Part shown: positions 32,067 to 42,520 of the stretch, in pieces
How the letters are laid out: each line of letters opens with the position of its first letter
Numbering within the stretch: position 1 is the stretch's first letter
Origin: Odoribacter laneus YIT 12061
Lineage (GTDB): Bacteria; Bacteroidota; Bacteroidia; Bacteroidales; Marinifilaceae
Direction: 5' to 3'
Length of the DNA: 64,000 nt
NCBI RefSeq assembly: GCF_000243215.1
Contig: NZ_JH594596.1
Span: 2,893,507 to 2,957,506, forward strand
Program-made: the position numbers and the translations under genes
The notes under the pieces: generated by a model
The model's input: the letters and a program-made list of their open reading frames with translations, nothing else
Told to the model about the DNA's origin: nothing
Databases searched by the model: none

Positions 32067-35051
32067 ATGAAAAAGTTTTTCCTCTTTTTAGCAATCTGTT
32101 TTAGTTTACCAACAGTTGCACAAGAAATTAAACCCGATGAATCTTTATATGGCACAGCTTTTTGGGAAGCCGATACTTTAGGAAATCACAGAGCTATAGT
32201 GCGCTTAGACAGCCCTACAGAGACAGCAAAAATTTATTTGCCCTGGAGACGAAGAGACAAAGATCCGGAACAAAAAGGATTAATTATTGTAGATGCGCAA
32301 ACAGGCAAACAAATCGTAAATTTTTACAGAAAAGAGGTCAACCGTGAATTTGGTATTTTATTTTTCCAACCTCAAACTGTCCCGGGAAACTATTATATTT
32401 ATTATTTACCGTATCATTCTTCCGGCGGACCTTATCCGAAAGTATTTTACACCCGTGAGCAAACGATTCCGGATGTTCGTTGGCTAGCACAAGCCCAGAC
32501 ACAAGAAACAACGGCTCCGGAAGCCAGCTTGATCGGATTTCAATCCCGAGGTTCATTTAATAGTTTCTATCCCATGGAAATTATTGCTACAGCAAAGGAA
32601 AAAGCCGCATTACTTCAAGACCATCCGGATAAAAAATACCTGCTATTTGCAGAAGACCGGCTGCATCCGATAAAAATGTTTCAGGATATACCATATCGTT
32701 GGGTTACAAAAGGCGCAGGACATCCTTTTTTCGCCGAAGCAGATCAAAATGAATACTTTGTATTTCAAATTGGCTTGTGGGCCGTAGGAGAAGACATAAA
32801 AAATATAAAAGTAGAATTCAATGACCTGGCCGGTACAAAAGATACCATTCCTTTAAGCGCTTTCACTTGTTTCAACACAGCAGGAAAAGACTGGTTGCAA
32901 CGCCCCATGCAAATCGCTTATCACATTCCTCAACATCAAATCAGACCGCTATGGATTGGCATCCAAATACCTGCAGGCATTCAAATGGGATTATACAAAG
33001 GAGAGGTCACTGTTTCCGGCGATAATGTAGAACCTCAGACTTTGGATTTAAATCTTTCAATAAGCGACAGAATACTGACAGACAAAGGCGATAGCGATAT
33101 TTATCGTTTATCACGCTTGCGCTGGTTAAATTCGGACATCGCTTTTGACGACGATATTGTAAAACCGTTTACACCACTTTCCCTTTCAGGAAATACCATC
33201 GCCTGTTTAGGACGATCAGTTTCTCTGAATTCATTTGGCTTACCGGCTTCTATCCAGAGCTATTTTACTGATGAAGTAACAGAAATCGGGGAATCCCCCA
33301 CAGAAATAATCCAGGCTCCTTTCCGCTTTGTCATCGAACAAAACAAAAAAAATCTGCCTTGGGAAAATAAATCTTTTCAATTCACTCAAAAAGAAAAAGG
33401 GAAGATCAGTTGGGAATCAATCAATAAAGCAGGAAATTTCGATGTTCGCTGTGAAGCATCAATGGAATTTGACGGATTTATGGAGTATAAAATTACGCTT
33501 AAAGCCCTTGCCAATACAGCAGTAAATGATATTCGGCTGGAAATACCCATGAATGGTTCTGTTGCAACCTATTGGTTGGGAATGGGAGAAAAAGGCTCCC
33601 GTATACCTAAAGAATACAATTGGAAATGGAATATTCAAAAAAACCAGGAAGGATTTTGGATCGGTACAGTCAATGCAGGATTACATTGTGTATTCAGAGA
33701 TGAAAATTACGTTCGTCCCCTGAACACTAATTTTTATCATTCTAAGCCTCTCATTATTCCGGAATGTTGGAATAATAAAGGAAAAGGAGGTATCAAATTC
33801 AGCCGGAAAGGCAAAGATATGCTTATTAAAACCTATAGTGGATCCCGCACACTAAAAGCCGGAGAAGAACTGACTTTTATTTTTAAGACCTCTGTCACTC
33901 CTTTTAAACCCATAGATACAGAAAAACAATGGACAGATCGTTATTTACATAGTTATGAACCGATTGACAACGTTGTTGCCCAAGGGGCAAATACGATAAA
34001 TATTCATCACGGGACGCCCATCAATCCTCATATAAATTATCCATTTTTCCGGCCGGATTTCATGAAAGCGTATATAGACGAAGCCCATTCAAAAGGATGT
34101 AAAGTAAAAATTTATTATACAGTGCGGGAGTTAGCAAACCGGGCTCCGGAATTATGGGCGCTTCGCTCTTTGGGACATGAAATCTTCTCTGCAGGCAAAG
34201 GAAATGGATTTTCCTGGTTGCAAGAGCATTTGGAAGAAGATTATATAGCCGCCTGGTTTGTTGAAAAATACACCGATGCCGCGATTGTAAATTCAGGGGT
34301 TTCCCGTTGGCATAATTTTTATGTAGAAGGCTTGAATTGGTTAGTCCAGAACATCGGTATAGATGGTCTGTATATCGATGACCTGGCCTTCGATCGGACC
34401 ACCATGAAGCGTATCCGGAAAGTTTTAAATGCCGGTTGTTCTGCTCCGCGTATCGATTTGCATTCTGCCAATCAATTTAACGAAAAAGACGGTTATATCA
34501 ATAGTGCCTGCCTTTATATGGAACATATGCCTTATTTGGACCGCCTTTGGTTAGGCGAATATTTTGATTATAATGCGGGTCCCGATTACTGGTTAACAGA
34601 AGTTTCCGGAATTCCTTACGGACTGATGGGGGAAATGCTTCAGGACTGCGGAAATCCTTGGAGAGGAATGTTATATGGTATGACCTCCCGGCTTCACTGG
34701 GAAGGATGCGAGGTCGCCCAATACCTTTGGAAAGCATGGGATGAATTCGGCATAAAAGACAGTCGGATGATTGGTTACTGGTCTTCCCATACCCCCGTTA
34801 AAACCAATCATAAAGATGTCCTGACAACTTGTTACGTACGGAAGGCGAAAACGTTGATTGCTATCGCCAGCTGGGCTGAAAAAGATACAACTGTGAACTT
34901 GGATATAGATTGGGATCAACTCGGGCTTTCCCCGGAAAAAGTAAGGTTATACGCTCCGGAAATACCCCTATTTCAAGAAGCAAAAGAATTTGATCCCTTA
35001 CAACCGATTAAAATAGAGAAAGGCAAAGGCTACCTTTTAATTTTAGAATAA
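32067..35051 (+). CDS. secreted DUF6067 protein, putative glycoside hydrolase
   Basis: A 994-residue exported protein with signal peptide MKKFFLFLAICFSLPTVAQ. Residues about 20-620 are beta-rich, with no identifiable motifs beyond the family. Residues about 640-900 look like a TIM-barrel: NTINIHHGTPINPHINYPFF, CKVKIYYTVRELANRAPE, and GIDGLYIDDLAFDR with D766 and the pair D771-D772 at the strand end where glycosidase catalytic acids sit. The C-terminal 80 residues form a small beta domain. DUF6067 members are annotated as glycoside hydrolase-like; the substrate is unknown and no SusC/D pair is adjacent. The two DUF3857 proteins downstream may be cotranscribed (gap 108 bases). Confidence 0.75.
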   Translation: MKKFFLFLAICFSLPTVAQEIKPDESLYGTAFWEADTLGNHRAIVRLDSPTETAKIYLPWRRRDKDPEQKGLIIVDAQTGKQIVNFYRKEVNREFGILFFQPQTVPGNYYIYYLPYHSSGGPYPKVFYTREQTIPDVRWLAQAQTQETTAPEASLIGFQSRGSFNSFYPMEIIATAKEKAALLQDHPDKKYLLFAEDRLHPIKMFQDIPYRWVTKGAGHPFFAEADQNEYFVFQIGLWAVGEDIKNIKVEFNDLAGTKDTIPLSAFTCFNTAGKDWLQRPMQIAYHIPQHQIRPLWIGIQIPAGIQMGLYKGEVTVSGDNVEPQTLDLNLSISDRILTDKGDSDIYRLSRLRWLNSDIAFDDDIVKPFTPLSLSGNTIACLGRSVSLNSFGLPASIQSYFTDEVTEIGESPTEIIQAPFRFVIEQNKKNLPWENKSFQFTQKEKGKISWESINKAGNFDVRCEASMEFDGFMEYKITLKALANTAVNDIRLEIPMNGSVATYWLGMGEKGSRIPKEYNWKWNIQKNQEGFWIGTVNAGLHCVFRDENYVRPLNTNFYHSKPLIIPECWNNKGKGGIKFSRKGKDMLIKTYSGSRTLKAGEELTFIFKTSVTPFKPIDTEKQWTDRYLHSYEPIDNVVAQGANTINIHHGTPINPHINYPFFRPDFMKAYIDEAHSKGCKVKIYYTVRELANRAPELWALRSLGHEIFSAGKGNGFSWLQEHLEEDYIAAWFVEKYTDAAIVNSGVSRWHNFYVEGLNWLVQNIGIDGLYIDDLAFDRTTMKRIRKVLNAGCSAPRIDLHSANQFNEKDGYINSACLYMEHMPYLDRLWLGEYFDYNAGPDYWLTEVSGIPYGLMGEMLQDCGNPWRGMLYGMTSRLHWEGCEVAQYLWKAWDEFGIKDSRMIGYWSSHTPVKTNHKDVLTTCYVRKAKTLIAIASWAEKDTTVNLDIDWDQLGLSPEKVRLYAPEIPLFQEAKEFDPLQPIKIEKGKGYLLILE

Positions 35052-35159
35052 CTAAAACCTGAAAAGAGAGAACAAAATACGACATGCGAATTTTCAACAT
35101 AGAAAATGTCTGTAAAGCCCGTTAGAAAGGTGAAATTCAAACTTTTAAAATAAAATCTT

Positions 35160-37121
35160 ATGTACCGTTCATTTTTTCTTTTTATTTCCCTCTTTCTGAT
35201 CCTACAAACACAAGGTCAGGAATGGAAAAAACTTTTAAAAATAGCTGATAATCAGCAAGATTTAGCAAAATACGATGTAGTCAACTTACTAGACAGCACG
35301 GGAGTATGTGTATCCGACCAAGGATCCGGCTCTTTTACGATCCACCGGATTGTAAAAATCCAAACTCCCGCCGGAGCTCTGAAACACAGGATTATCAAAT
35401 ATGATTACGATCCTCTTACGGCTTTTGCAGAATTTCAAAAAGTGAAAATATATAAAGCAAATGGAAGTACAAAAGACATCGATGTAAAAACAGCCTGTGA
35501 TTATGCTGCTCCGGCACGAGCTATTTATTGGGGCGCCCGTCAAATTATGATAGAAATCGGACGTTTGGAACCGGGTGATGTGGTCGATTATGAAATTGCT
35601 AAAAAAGGGTTTACCTATGCTCTACTTGCTTCTGACGAAAATGAGGATCGCTTTGTTCCCCCTATGCGCGGGCAATTTTACGATATCGTTCCTTTCTGGA
35701 GTAACGATCCTACCCTAACCAAGATATACCAAGTATCCATTCCCAAAGAAAAAGATATGCAGTATCAATTCTATCAGGGGGAATGTGCTTCTTCTCTGCG
35801 TTTTGAAGGAAATAAAAAAGTTTATACCTTCTGCATGTACGACCTACGACCTTTTGAAAAAGAACCCAATATGGTCGATTTATTTGATGTTGCTCCTAAA
35901 CTAATGATGTCGACAACCCCCAATTGGGAAGCTAAATCCAAATGGTTTTACCAAGTCAATGAAGACTACGGCAGCTTCGAACCAACTCCGGAGGCACAGA
36001 AAAAAGTAGACGAACTGATTAAAGGTTGTAAAACAGAAATGGAAAAAATTTCTGTATTGACACACTGGGTGGCAGACAATATGCGTTATTCTGGTATTTC
36101 CATGGGGAAAGGAGAAGGTTACACCCTGCATAATACAAAAATGAATTTTACAGACCGATGTGGAGTTTGCAAAGATAAAGCTGCTCTTTTAATTTCTATG
36201 CTCCGTATGGCAGGTTTTGAAGCTTATCCGGCGATGACAATGGCCGGTTCAAGAGTTGAATCTATTCCTGCCGATCATTTTAACCACAGTGTAGCGGTCG
36301 TAAAGTTATCCAATGGAAATTATATGCCCTTAGACCCCACTTGGGTTCCTTTTCTACGGGAATTATGGTCCAGTGCTGAACAACAACAGAATTACCTTCC
36401 CGGTATACCTGAGGGATCCGACCTACTTTTAACCCCCGTTTCCGCTCCCGAAAATCATTACTTTAAGATAAATGCTCAAACCAGTCTTAGCCCCGACGGT
36501 ACTTTAAACGGGAAATTTATTGTAGAAGCAGAAGGACAATCTGACGGTAGCATAAGGCGTATTTTTACCAGCGGTTTCATGAACGATTGGAAAAATGCCC
36601 TGGAAAAAGAATTGTTAGCCGTTTCTCCACGGGCCCGCCTTTTAAGCGTTGATTACGGCAAAGACCCTAAAAATTATACGGCCGCTCCGATCAAAATCGA
36701 AATGAAATTCAGTATTCCAAATTATGCGATAAGCGGCAAAAATCTTTTAATATTCAAGCCACTGGTTATGAATAATTTATATAACAGAGCCCGTTCTTAT
36801 CTCCGCATCAACACAACTATAAAAGAAAGGAAACAAGGATTTAAAGACGCCTGTTCCCGTTTAGTCTTGTTGGAAGAAACCATTCAGCTTCCGGCAGGTT
36901 ACCGTATGAGTGGAGAAAACAGAAGGGATGAGTATAACAGTAAAGTAGCAGATTTCGCCGGTTCCCTCAAACAGGAAAACAACCGTCTTAAACTGAATCA
37001 AAAACTAACTCTAAAAAAGAGGGTTTATGAAGCTGAAGATTGGCAAGACTTTCGCACAGCTGTAAATTTACACAAATCTTACGGGACACAACTTATTGTT
37101 TTAGAAAAAAACCAGAAATAA
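35160..37121 (+). CDS. DUF3857 and transglutaminase-like domain protein (catalytic residues present)
   Basis: A 653-residue exported protein with signal peptide MYRSFFLFISLFLILQTQGQ. An N-terminal DUF3857 beta domain (residues about 45-220) is followed by a transglutaminase-like core with an intact triad: Cys337 in DRCGVCKDKAALLISML, His376 in HFNHSVAVV and Asp392 in MPLDPTW. A C-terminal beta-rich part of about 220 residues follows. Such proteins are common and expanded in Bacteroidetes; substrates are unknown. It lies between the DUF6067 protein and a degenerate paralogue. It is probably periplasmic or surface exposed. Confidence 0.85.
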   Translation: MYRSFFLFISLFLILQTQGQEWKKLLKIADNQQDLAKYDVVNLLDSTGVCVSDQGSGSFTIHRIVKIQTPAGALKHRIIKYDYDPLTAFAEFQKVKIYKANGSTKDIDVKTACDYAAPARAIYWGARQIMIEIGRLEPGDVVDYEIAKKGFTYALLASDENEDRFVPPMRGQFYDIVPFWSNDPTLTKIYQVSIPKEKDMQYQFYQGECASSLRFEGNKKVYTFCMYDLRPFEKEPNMVDLFDVAPKLMMSTTPNWEAKSKWFYQVNEDYGSFEPTPEAQKKVDELIKGCKTEMEKISVLTHWVADNMRYSGISMGKGEGYTLHNTKMNFTDRCGVCKDKAALLISMLRMAGFEAYPAMTMAGSRVESIPADHFNHSVAVVKLSNGNYMPLDPTWVPFLRELWSSAEQQQNYLPGIPEGSDLLLTPVSAPENHYFKINAQTSLSPDGTLNGKFIVEAEGQSDGSIRRIFTSGFMNDWKNALEKELLAVSPRARLLSVDYGKDPKNYTAAPIKIEMKFSIPNYAISGKNLLIFKPLVMNNLYNRARSYLRINTTIKERKQGFKDACSRLVLLEETIQLPAGYRMSGENRRDEYNSKVADFAGSLKQENNRLKLNQKLTLKKRVYEAEDWQDFRTAVNLHKSYGTQLIVLEKNQK

Positions 37122-37165
37122 ATGTTCCCAAAAAGTATTAATGATTAAATGAAAATATAAAAACG

Positions 37166-38959
37166 ATGAAACAGATTAAATATATCTTTTTCCTGCTAAT
37201 CGGCACGCTCTACGCTATCAGTAACGGGTATGCACAATCGGAAGCAGATTTTATCAGATTGGTAAAAGAATTTACTTATAAACCCAATGGAGAATTCGAA
37301 TTTCATTACAATAAAATTCTAAAACTGAAGACACATAAAGCATTCAACAGTCTTTATGGAGAAACTTTCGTTGTATACAATCCCGATTTTCAAGAATTAA
37401 AAATCAATGAAAGTTATACCCGACAAGCAGATGGGACCCTTATTCAAGCTCCCCAAAATGCTTTTAATGAGGTTTTACCTTCCACTGCAGCAGATGCACC
37501 GGCTTACAATCATATAAAAGAAATGGTTATTACTCATACCGGCTTGGAATTGGGGGCAACGATCTACCTAGATTATACTCTATCTAGTAAACCCAGCTTT
37601 TTAAGTACACCCGATATAGACGAAGTTTTACAAGAACTAAGTCCTGTAAAAGAATATGTTCTCATCGTCAATATTCCTGAAAACCAAGAATTGCATTATA
37701 CTTTGTCTGCCAGTAAAGTAAAACCAGAAATTACCGTAAAAGAGGGTATGAAAAGCTATCGTTGGAAATTGAAAAATATTCCTGCTGCTATAAGTGAACC
37801 TTACCAAAGTTCGAATAAATATGATGTACCCCGTCTGACAGCTTGTACATATACTTCTGTTAATCAGGCTCTCTCCCTGTTTCAGAAAAATTTAGTCCTT
37901 CCCATTGATCCAAAAATCAAAGAATTTACCCGGCAACTGGTTCAAAACGCTGCTACGGAGAAAGATAAATTAATAGCTGTTTACGAATATATTACTAAAA
38001 ATATTTCCACTATAGGACTCACTCCGGAAAATTTGGCCTATACTTCCCGTCCTCCTTTTGAAGTATTAGAAAGTGCATACGGTACAAAAACAGAAAAAGC
38101 AGACTTATTTATAGCTATGTTAAAGAGTATAGATTTAAAGCCTGCCTATGTAATTGTTTACCCGGAGACCCTGAAAGATAAAATAAAAGGAATAAAGCCT
38201 AGACAAGACATTTTTGTAAAAGTAGAAACGGATAGTCAACCTTATTTCTTATCCCCGGATCAACAGAATACAACTTCCTTAGAAGCCATTGCTTCACACA
38301 AAGAAGTGTGGGTTGTTCGTGAAGATCAAATCCAAAATATTACGCCCAGTAATCCGGCAAAAATGACTTTTAACTGCGATGCTGATATTCATTTTACCGA
38401 CGAAGGTGTACATACCTCTGCCAGCATTACTACTTCAGGAAACACGCTGAACGATCTGATGCCCGCTTTTTCTAAACAGTATAAGTCGACGCTTACCCGT
38501 AATTTCGGAACATTAATTAACTCCGAAATCCTTCATTCAGATCCGAATCAGATGGAAATAAAATTCTCCTCCCAAAATACACTTCAGCAAGCGGGGGATT
38601 ATCTTTTGTATAATTTACCTGTTCTTCCAACTGGTATACACTCTTGGCAATTAAATATGTTGAATAGCGACCGAAAAACTGCACTGGAATTACCATATCT
38701 CCTGGAAGAAAATTATGAATATACTATACATCTCCCTGAAAACAAGGATTTAAAAAATAAAAATATAGAAATTCACTTAAAAAATAAAGCCGGTTCGGTG
38801 GACATTTCTCTAAAGCAAGAAAATAAAACAGTAAAAATTAAAAAGAATCTTATACTCTCTAAAAGGGTTTATCAGCCTTCTTCACAAGAATACGGTCAAC
38901 TGAGAGAATTAATTACCTCCTGGCTCTCGAATGGTACTGAGGATTTAATAATTCGTTAG
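37166..38959 (+). CDS. DUF3857 and transglutaminase-like domain protein (catalytic residues missing)
   Basis: A 597-residue exported paralogue of the preceding protein (signal peptide ending near ISNGYAQ). The same architecture is seen, but at the catalytic cysteine the aligned segment reads AYGTKTEKADLFIAML with Lys308 in the cysteine position, and the downstream His and Asp segments are replaced by KVETDSQPYFLSPDQ. It is therefore probably an inactive binding or scaffold partner. The gap from the active paralogue is 44 bases, so the two are likely coexpressed. The terminator at 38981 ends the transcript. Confidence 0.82.
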   Translation: MKQIKYIFFLLIGTLYAISNGYAQSEADFIRLVKEFTYKPNGEFEFHYNKILKLKTHKAFNSLYGETFVVYNPDFQELKINESYTRQADGTLIQAPQNAFNEVLPSTAADAPAYNHIKEMVITHTGLELGATIYLDYTLSSKPSFLSTPDIDEVLQELSPVKEYVLIVNIPENQELHYTLSASKVKPEITVKEGMKSYRWKLKNIPAAISEPYQSSNKYDVPRLTACTYTSVNQALSLFQKNLVLPIDPKIKEFTRQLVQNAATEKDKLIAVYEYITKNISTIGLTPENLAYTSRPPFEVLESAYGTKTEKADLFIAMLKSIDLKPAYVIVYPETLKDKIKGIKPRQDIFVKVETDSQPYFLSPDQQNTTSLEAIASHKEVWVVREDQIQNITPSNPAKMTFNCDADIHFTDEGVHTSASITTSGNTLNDLMPAFSKQYKSTLTRNFGTLINSEILHSDPNQMEIKFSSQNTLQQAGDYLLYNLPVLPTGIHSWQLNMLNSDRKTALELPYLLEENYEYTIHLPENKDLKNKNIEIHLKNKAGSVDISLKQENKTVKIKKNLILSKRVYQPSSQEYGQLRELITSWLSNGTEDLIIR

Positions 38960-38980
38960 ATTTCTCTATATCAGATATTT

Positions 38981-39018
38981 CCGGAACATATTTTAAACAA
39001 TATGTTCCGGTTTTTATT
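38981..39018 (+). terminator. intrinsic terminator after the second DUF3857 gene
   Basis: Perfect 12-base stem CCGGAACATATT (38981-38992), loop TTAAAC, AATATGTTCCGG (38999-39010), then TTTTTATT. Confidence 0.88.
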
Positions 39019-40819
39019 CAGCACTGGAATGAAAATAATCATAAACAATTCGGGCTTTAGCCATACCTATTGCTGCTATTAATTCCGCCAGACTTGCAGT
39101 TTTTATATTTTCAACTGATTTAAAATGTACTATTAACTGCCTTTCACTTTTAACACCTATACCTTTTATTTCATTTAATACACTTTTAGTAAGGGGTTTT
39201 TCCCGTAATTGCCGATGAAAAGTAATCCCAAAACGATGAGCTTCATCCCGAATATGCATTAACGTTTTCAAAGAAACAGAATTTTTAGCCAATAAATAAG
39301 GATCTTTATCTCCTGGATAAAATACCTCTTCCATTCGTTTGGCTAAACCAATTATAGGAATTTTTCCATATAGATTTAATTTTTTTAAACTATTCACAGC
39401 AGAATGCAACTGTCCTTTTCCTCCATCAATAATAATCAAATCCGGTAATTCTTTTCCTTCATCCAAAACCCGTGAATATCTCCTGAAAATTATTTCCTCC
39501 ATGGAAGCAAAATCATCCGGTCCGGTAACTGTTTTCACGTGAAACTTTCTGTATTCCCGCTTCGCCGGTTTTCCATCGATAAAGACCACACAAGAAGCAA
39601 CAGGATTTGTACCCTGTGTATTTGAATTATCAAAACATTCCATTCGATGCGGAAGAGTGGGTAATTTTAACTCGGTTTTTATCGTTTTTAATAAATTAAA
39701 TTTTGAATCCTCCTTTACGATAGCTCTCTGTCTGTCTTTATCCAATTTAAAATAGGCTACGTTTCTTTCCGACAACTCCAACAATTGTTTTTTATCCCCA
39801 ATTTTTGGAATAACGTATTGTATACCAGTTAATTGTACATCCGGATAAAAGGGTACAATTATTTCTTTGGAATGACTATTCACCAATTGTCGGATTTCTA
39901 AAATTGCAAAAGAAAGTAAAGCTTCTTTTTCCTCTTCTACTTTCTTTTCTAAAGCAATTGTATGAACTTGATTTACAGCTCCGTGAATAATTCTTAAATA
40001 ATTAACATAAGCATAATGATCGTCTTCTAAATAAGAAAATACATCTATATTATTTAAAGTAGAACTTACAATAGTTGATTTTGCCTGATAATTTTTCAAA
40101 GCAACTAATGCCTCTTTCATTTCATTAGCTTTCTCAAACTGTAATTCTGTAGCAAATTCATTCATTTTATTCGTCATCATTTCGATGACTAAAGCCACAT
40201 TTCCTTTTAAAATATTTCGGATATGTACTATATATTCATCATATTCCTTTTCCGGTATCCCTCCCACACAAGGACCTAAGCAATTGCCAATATGATATTC
40301 CAAACATACCCTGAATTTACGAGCTAAAATTGCAGAAGCTGTCAAGGGGAGGTTACAAGTACGCAATTTATATAAATTATTAATTAAAGTCATCAACGTA
40401 TTGGCAAAGCGGGCCGATGTATAAGGTCCAAAATATTCTGAACCATCTCTTATTACTCGTCTTGTCGTGAAAACCTTTGGGAAAGGTTCTTTTTTTATGC
40501 AAATCCATGGATAGCTTTTGTCATCTTTTAAAAGGATATTATAGCGGGGCTTATATTTCTTGATTAAATTATTTTCTAATAGAAGTGCATCTTGTTCTGT
40601 CTCTACTACAATATATCGTAAATCAGCTATATTTCGGACCAGTAAACGGGTTTTATTGGATTGATTTGTTTGATTCAAATAAGATACTACTCTGTTTTTC
40701 AGATTTTTAGCCTTACCTATGTAAATAATATTACCCAATGAATCAAAATATTGATACACTCCAGGAAGATTTGGAAGTTTACTTATTTTTTCCCGTAAAA
40801 TATCATCATATAAAGCCAT
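39014..40819 (-). CDS. uvrC: excinuclease ABC subunit C
   Basis: Nuclease subunit of UvrABC nucleotide excision repair. The N-terminal GIY-YIG domain (PGVYQYFDSLGNIIYIGKAK, residues about 15-90) makes the 3' incision. A UVR motif lies near residue 200-240, the RNase H-like domain for the 5' incision includes ECFDNSNTQGTNPVASCVVF and LIIDGGKGQL, and a C-terminal helix-hairpin-helix (IKGIGVKSERQLIVHF) follows. The start is ATG 40819 (MALYDDILREKI); an upstream ATG at 40882 would overlap ade by 53 bases and adds residues not typical of UvrC. ade ends ten bases upstream. A parS-like palindrome lies within the gene at 39531. Confidence 0.95.
   Translation of the reverse strand: MALYDDILREKISKLPNLPGVYQYFDSLGNIIYIGKAKNLKNRVVSYLNQTNQSNKTRLLVRNIADLRYIVVETEQDALLLENNLIKKYKPRYNILLKDDKSYPWICIKKEPFPKVFTTRRVIRDGSEYFGPYTSARFANTLMTLINNLYKLRTCNLPLTASAILARKFRVCLEYHIGNCLGPCVGGIPEKEYDEYIVHIRNILKGNVALVIEMMTNKMNEFATELQFEKANEMKEALVALKNYQAKSTIVSSTLNNIDVFSYLEDDHYAYVNYLRIIHGAVNQVHTIALEKKVEEEKEALLSFAILEIRQLVNSHSKEIIVPFYPDVQLTGIQYVIPKIGDKKQLLELSERNVAYFKLDKDRQRAIVKEDSKFNLLKTIKTELKLPTLPHRMECFDNSNTQGTNPVASCVVFIDGKPAKREYRKFHVKTVTGPDDFASMEEIIFRRYSRVLDEGKELPDLIIIDGGKGQLHSAVNSLKKLNLYGKIPIIGLAKRMEEVFYPGDKDPYLLAKNSVSLKTLMHIRDEAHRFGITFHRQLREKPLTKSVLNEIKGIGVKSERQLIVHFKSVENIKTASLAELIAAIGMAKARIVYDYFHSSAE
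39531..39546. promoter_or_regulatory. degenerate parS-like palindrome inside uvrC
   Basis: GTTTTCACGTGAAACT contains the perfect 12-base palindrome TTTCACGTGAAA that forms the core of parS, with three of 16 positions differing from TGTTNCACGTGAAACA. It lies 3 kb from the full-consensus site. Confidence 0.35.
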
Positions 40820-40829
40820 AGACTTAACT

Positions 40830-42485
40830 TTATAAATTCCAATTTTCTTTTTCGCGGATAAATGAAAATTGACTGTAATCAAACAATCCCTGTTCTCCTA
40901 TTTTCAACTCAGGAATGACAATTAAAGACATAAAAGCTAAAGTCATAAAAGGAGAGCTTAAAGTAACGCCGTTCTTTGACAGCTCCCGATTTAATTCTTT
41001 GTAATTCCTTATCACCTTATCCGCTGTCTGATCGCTCATGATACCTGCTACTGGCAATGGCAATGAAAATAAACCTCTCTCATTTTTCACCACCAAGCCT
41101 CCTTTCAATCTTATAATTTCGTTTATACATTCCATTAAATCCTCATCTGTGCATCCTATCGCCAGAATATTATGAGAATCATGAGAGATACTGCTCCCGA
41201 AAGCTCCTTCTTTCAATCCTACTCCCTTTATAAAAGCTATTTGTGGTTTCCCGTTTCGGTATCGGTTTATATACACTATTTTCAAAATATCATTTTGTGT
41301 ATCCGCTTCAAAATTAATTTTATCATTTTGATTCTTTATAACTCTTTTTTCTGTCCATAAGCTTCCGTCTGATACTTGAATAACCGGCATATCTCCTTTA
41401 TTCAACGTATACTGAATCTCTTTTTTTGACAGATACTCATGACAAAAACGATTCAGTACAAAATAATCCTGTTTTCTATTTTCTGTCCCTTTTAATTCAG
41501 AATTTTTAAAATTATATTTTTCTATTCCATTAATATATGTAGCTATAATCTGAAAATTTTTTAAATCCTTTACTATTACAAAATCAGCCGTATCATTTTC
41601 TTTTAAACTACCTATCGATAAATGATAATGTTTTATAGTATTTACAGAAGCTGCTTTTAAAACATCAAATAAATCATAGCCTTTTTCAATAGCCATTCGC
41701 ACTATTCTATCAATATGTCCTTTCTCTTTTATTTCATCGGGATGTGCATCATCCGTACAAAACATTATTTGCTGAGGATATAATCTTATTAAAGGGTGTA
41801 AAGCTTCGAAATTTTTGGCCGCGCTTCCTTCCCGTATCATAATTTTCATTCCTCTTTCTATTTTTTCTACAGCTTCTTCTAAAGTAGTGCACTCATGATC
41901 GGTAGTAATGCCGGCAGCAATATAATTTTTTAAATCTTCTCCTCTCACTCCCGGAGCATGACCATCTATTTTCAAATGATTTTCTTTTGCAATTTCTAAT
42001 TTTCTCTTTACTTCTTTATCTCCTTTTAATACTCCGGGAACATCCATCATTTCGGACAGGGCAACAAATGTCTTTGTTTTGACTAATTTTTCTACTCCTT
42101 CTGCACTTATAATTCCTCCTGCCGCATCAAACGGAGTGGCAGGGACACAAGAAGGAATACTAAAAAACATTTTGACATCCGCCTCTTCCGCATTTTTTCT
42201 CATGAACTCTATTCCTTCCTCTCCCAAAACATTTGCGATCTCATGGGGATCATTTACAATGCCTACTGTACCTTTTGTCACTATTAACCGTGAAAATTCT
42301 TTCGGCAATAACATAGAACTTTCAATATGTACATGCGCATCTATAAAAGGCGGACAAATATAACAATCGTATGTTTGTTTGTTCCGAACAATTTTCTCTA
42401 TTTTTCCTTCTTCTGATATTAAAATTTCACCTGGATAAATTTCCCGATTATAAACGTCGACAATATTTCCTTCTACCTTTCTCAT
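40830..42485 (-). CDS. ade: adenine deaminase
   Basis: Amidohydrolase-superfamily enzyme converting adenine to hypoxanthine in purine salvage. The metal-binding motif is YICPPFIDAHVHIESSMLLP near residues 42-60; other metal or substrate segments are GHAPGVRGEDL, DHECTTLEEAVEKI and FCTDDAHPDEI. The C-terminal domain contains GSSISHDSHNILAIG, typical of the Ade subfamily (551 residues). It is followed ten bases later by uvrC and preceded by the parS-containing gap. Confidence 0.95.
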   Translation of the reverse strand: MRKVEGNIVDVYNREIYPGEILISEEGKIEKIVRNKQTYDCYICPPFIDAHVHIESSMLLPKEFSRLIVTKGTVGIVNDPHEIANVLGEEGIEFMRKNAEEADVKMFFSIPSCVPATPFDAAGGIISAEGVEKLVKTKTFVALSEMMDVPGVLKGDKEVKRKLEIAKENHLKIDGHAPGVRGEDLKNYIAAGITTDHECTTLEEAVEKIERGMKIMIREGSAAKNFEALHPLIRLYPQQIMFCTDDAHPDEIKEKGHIDRIVRMAIEKGYDLFDVLKAASVNTIKHYHLSIGSLKENDTADFVIVKDLKNFQIIATYINGIEKYNFKNSELKGTENRKQDYFVLNRFCHEYLSKKEIQYTLNKGDMPVIQVSDGSLWTEKRVIKNQNDKINFEADTQNDILKIVYINRYRNGKPQIAFIKGVGLKEGAFGSSISHDSHNILAIGCTDEDLMECINEIIRLKGGLVVKNERGLFSLPLPVAGIMSDQTADKVIRNYKELNRELSKNGVTLSSPFMTLAFMSLIVIPELKIGEQGLFDYSQFSFIREKENWNL

Positions 42486-42520
42486 CTTTTTATTCTAATT
42501 TGTATATGGAGAAAACTGTA

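Noticed and set aside
40820..40882. Extended uvrC start at ATG 40882
   Set aside because: Would overlap ade by 53 bases and adds a non-family N-terminus; ATG 40819 gives the normal GIY-YIG start.
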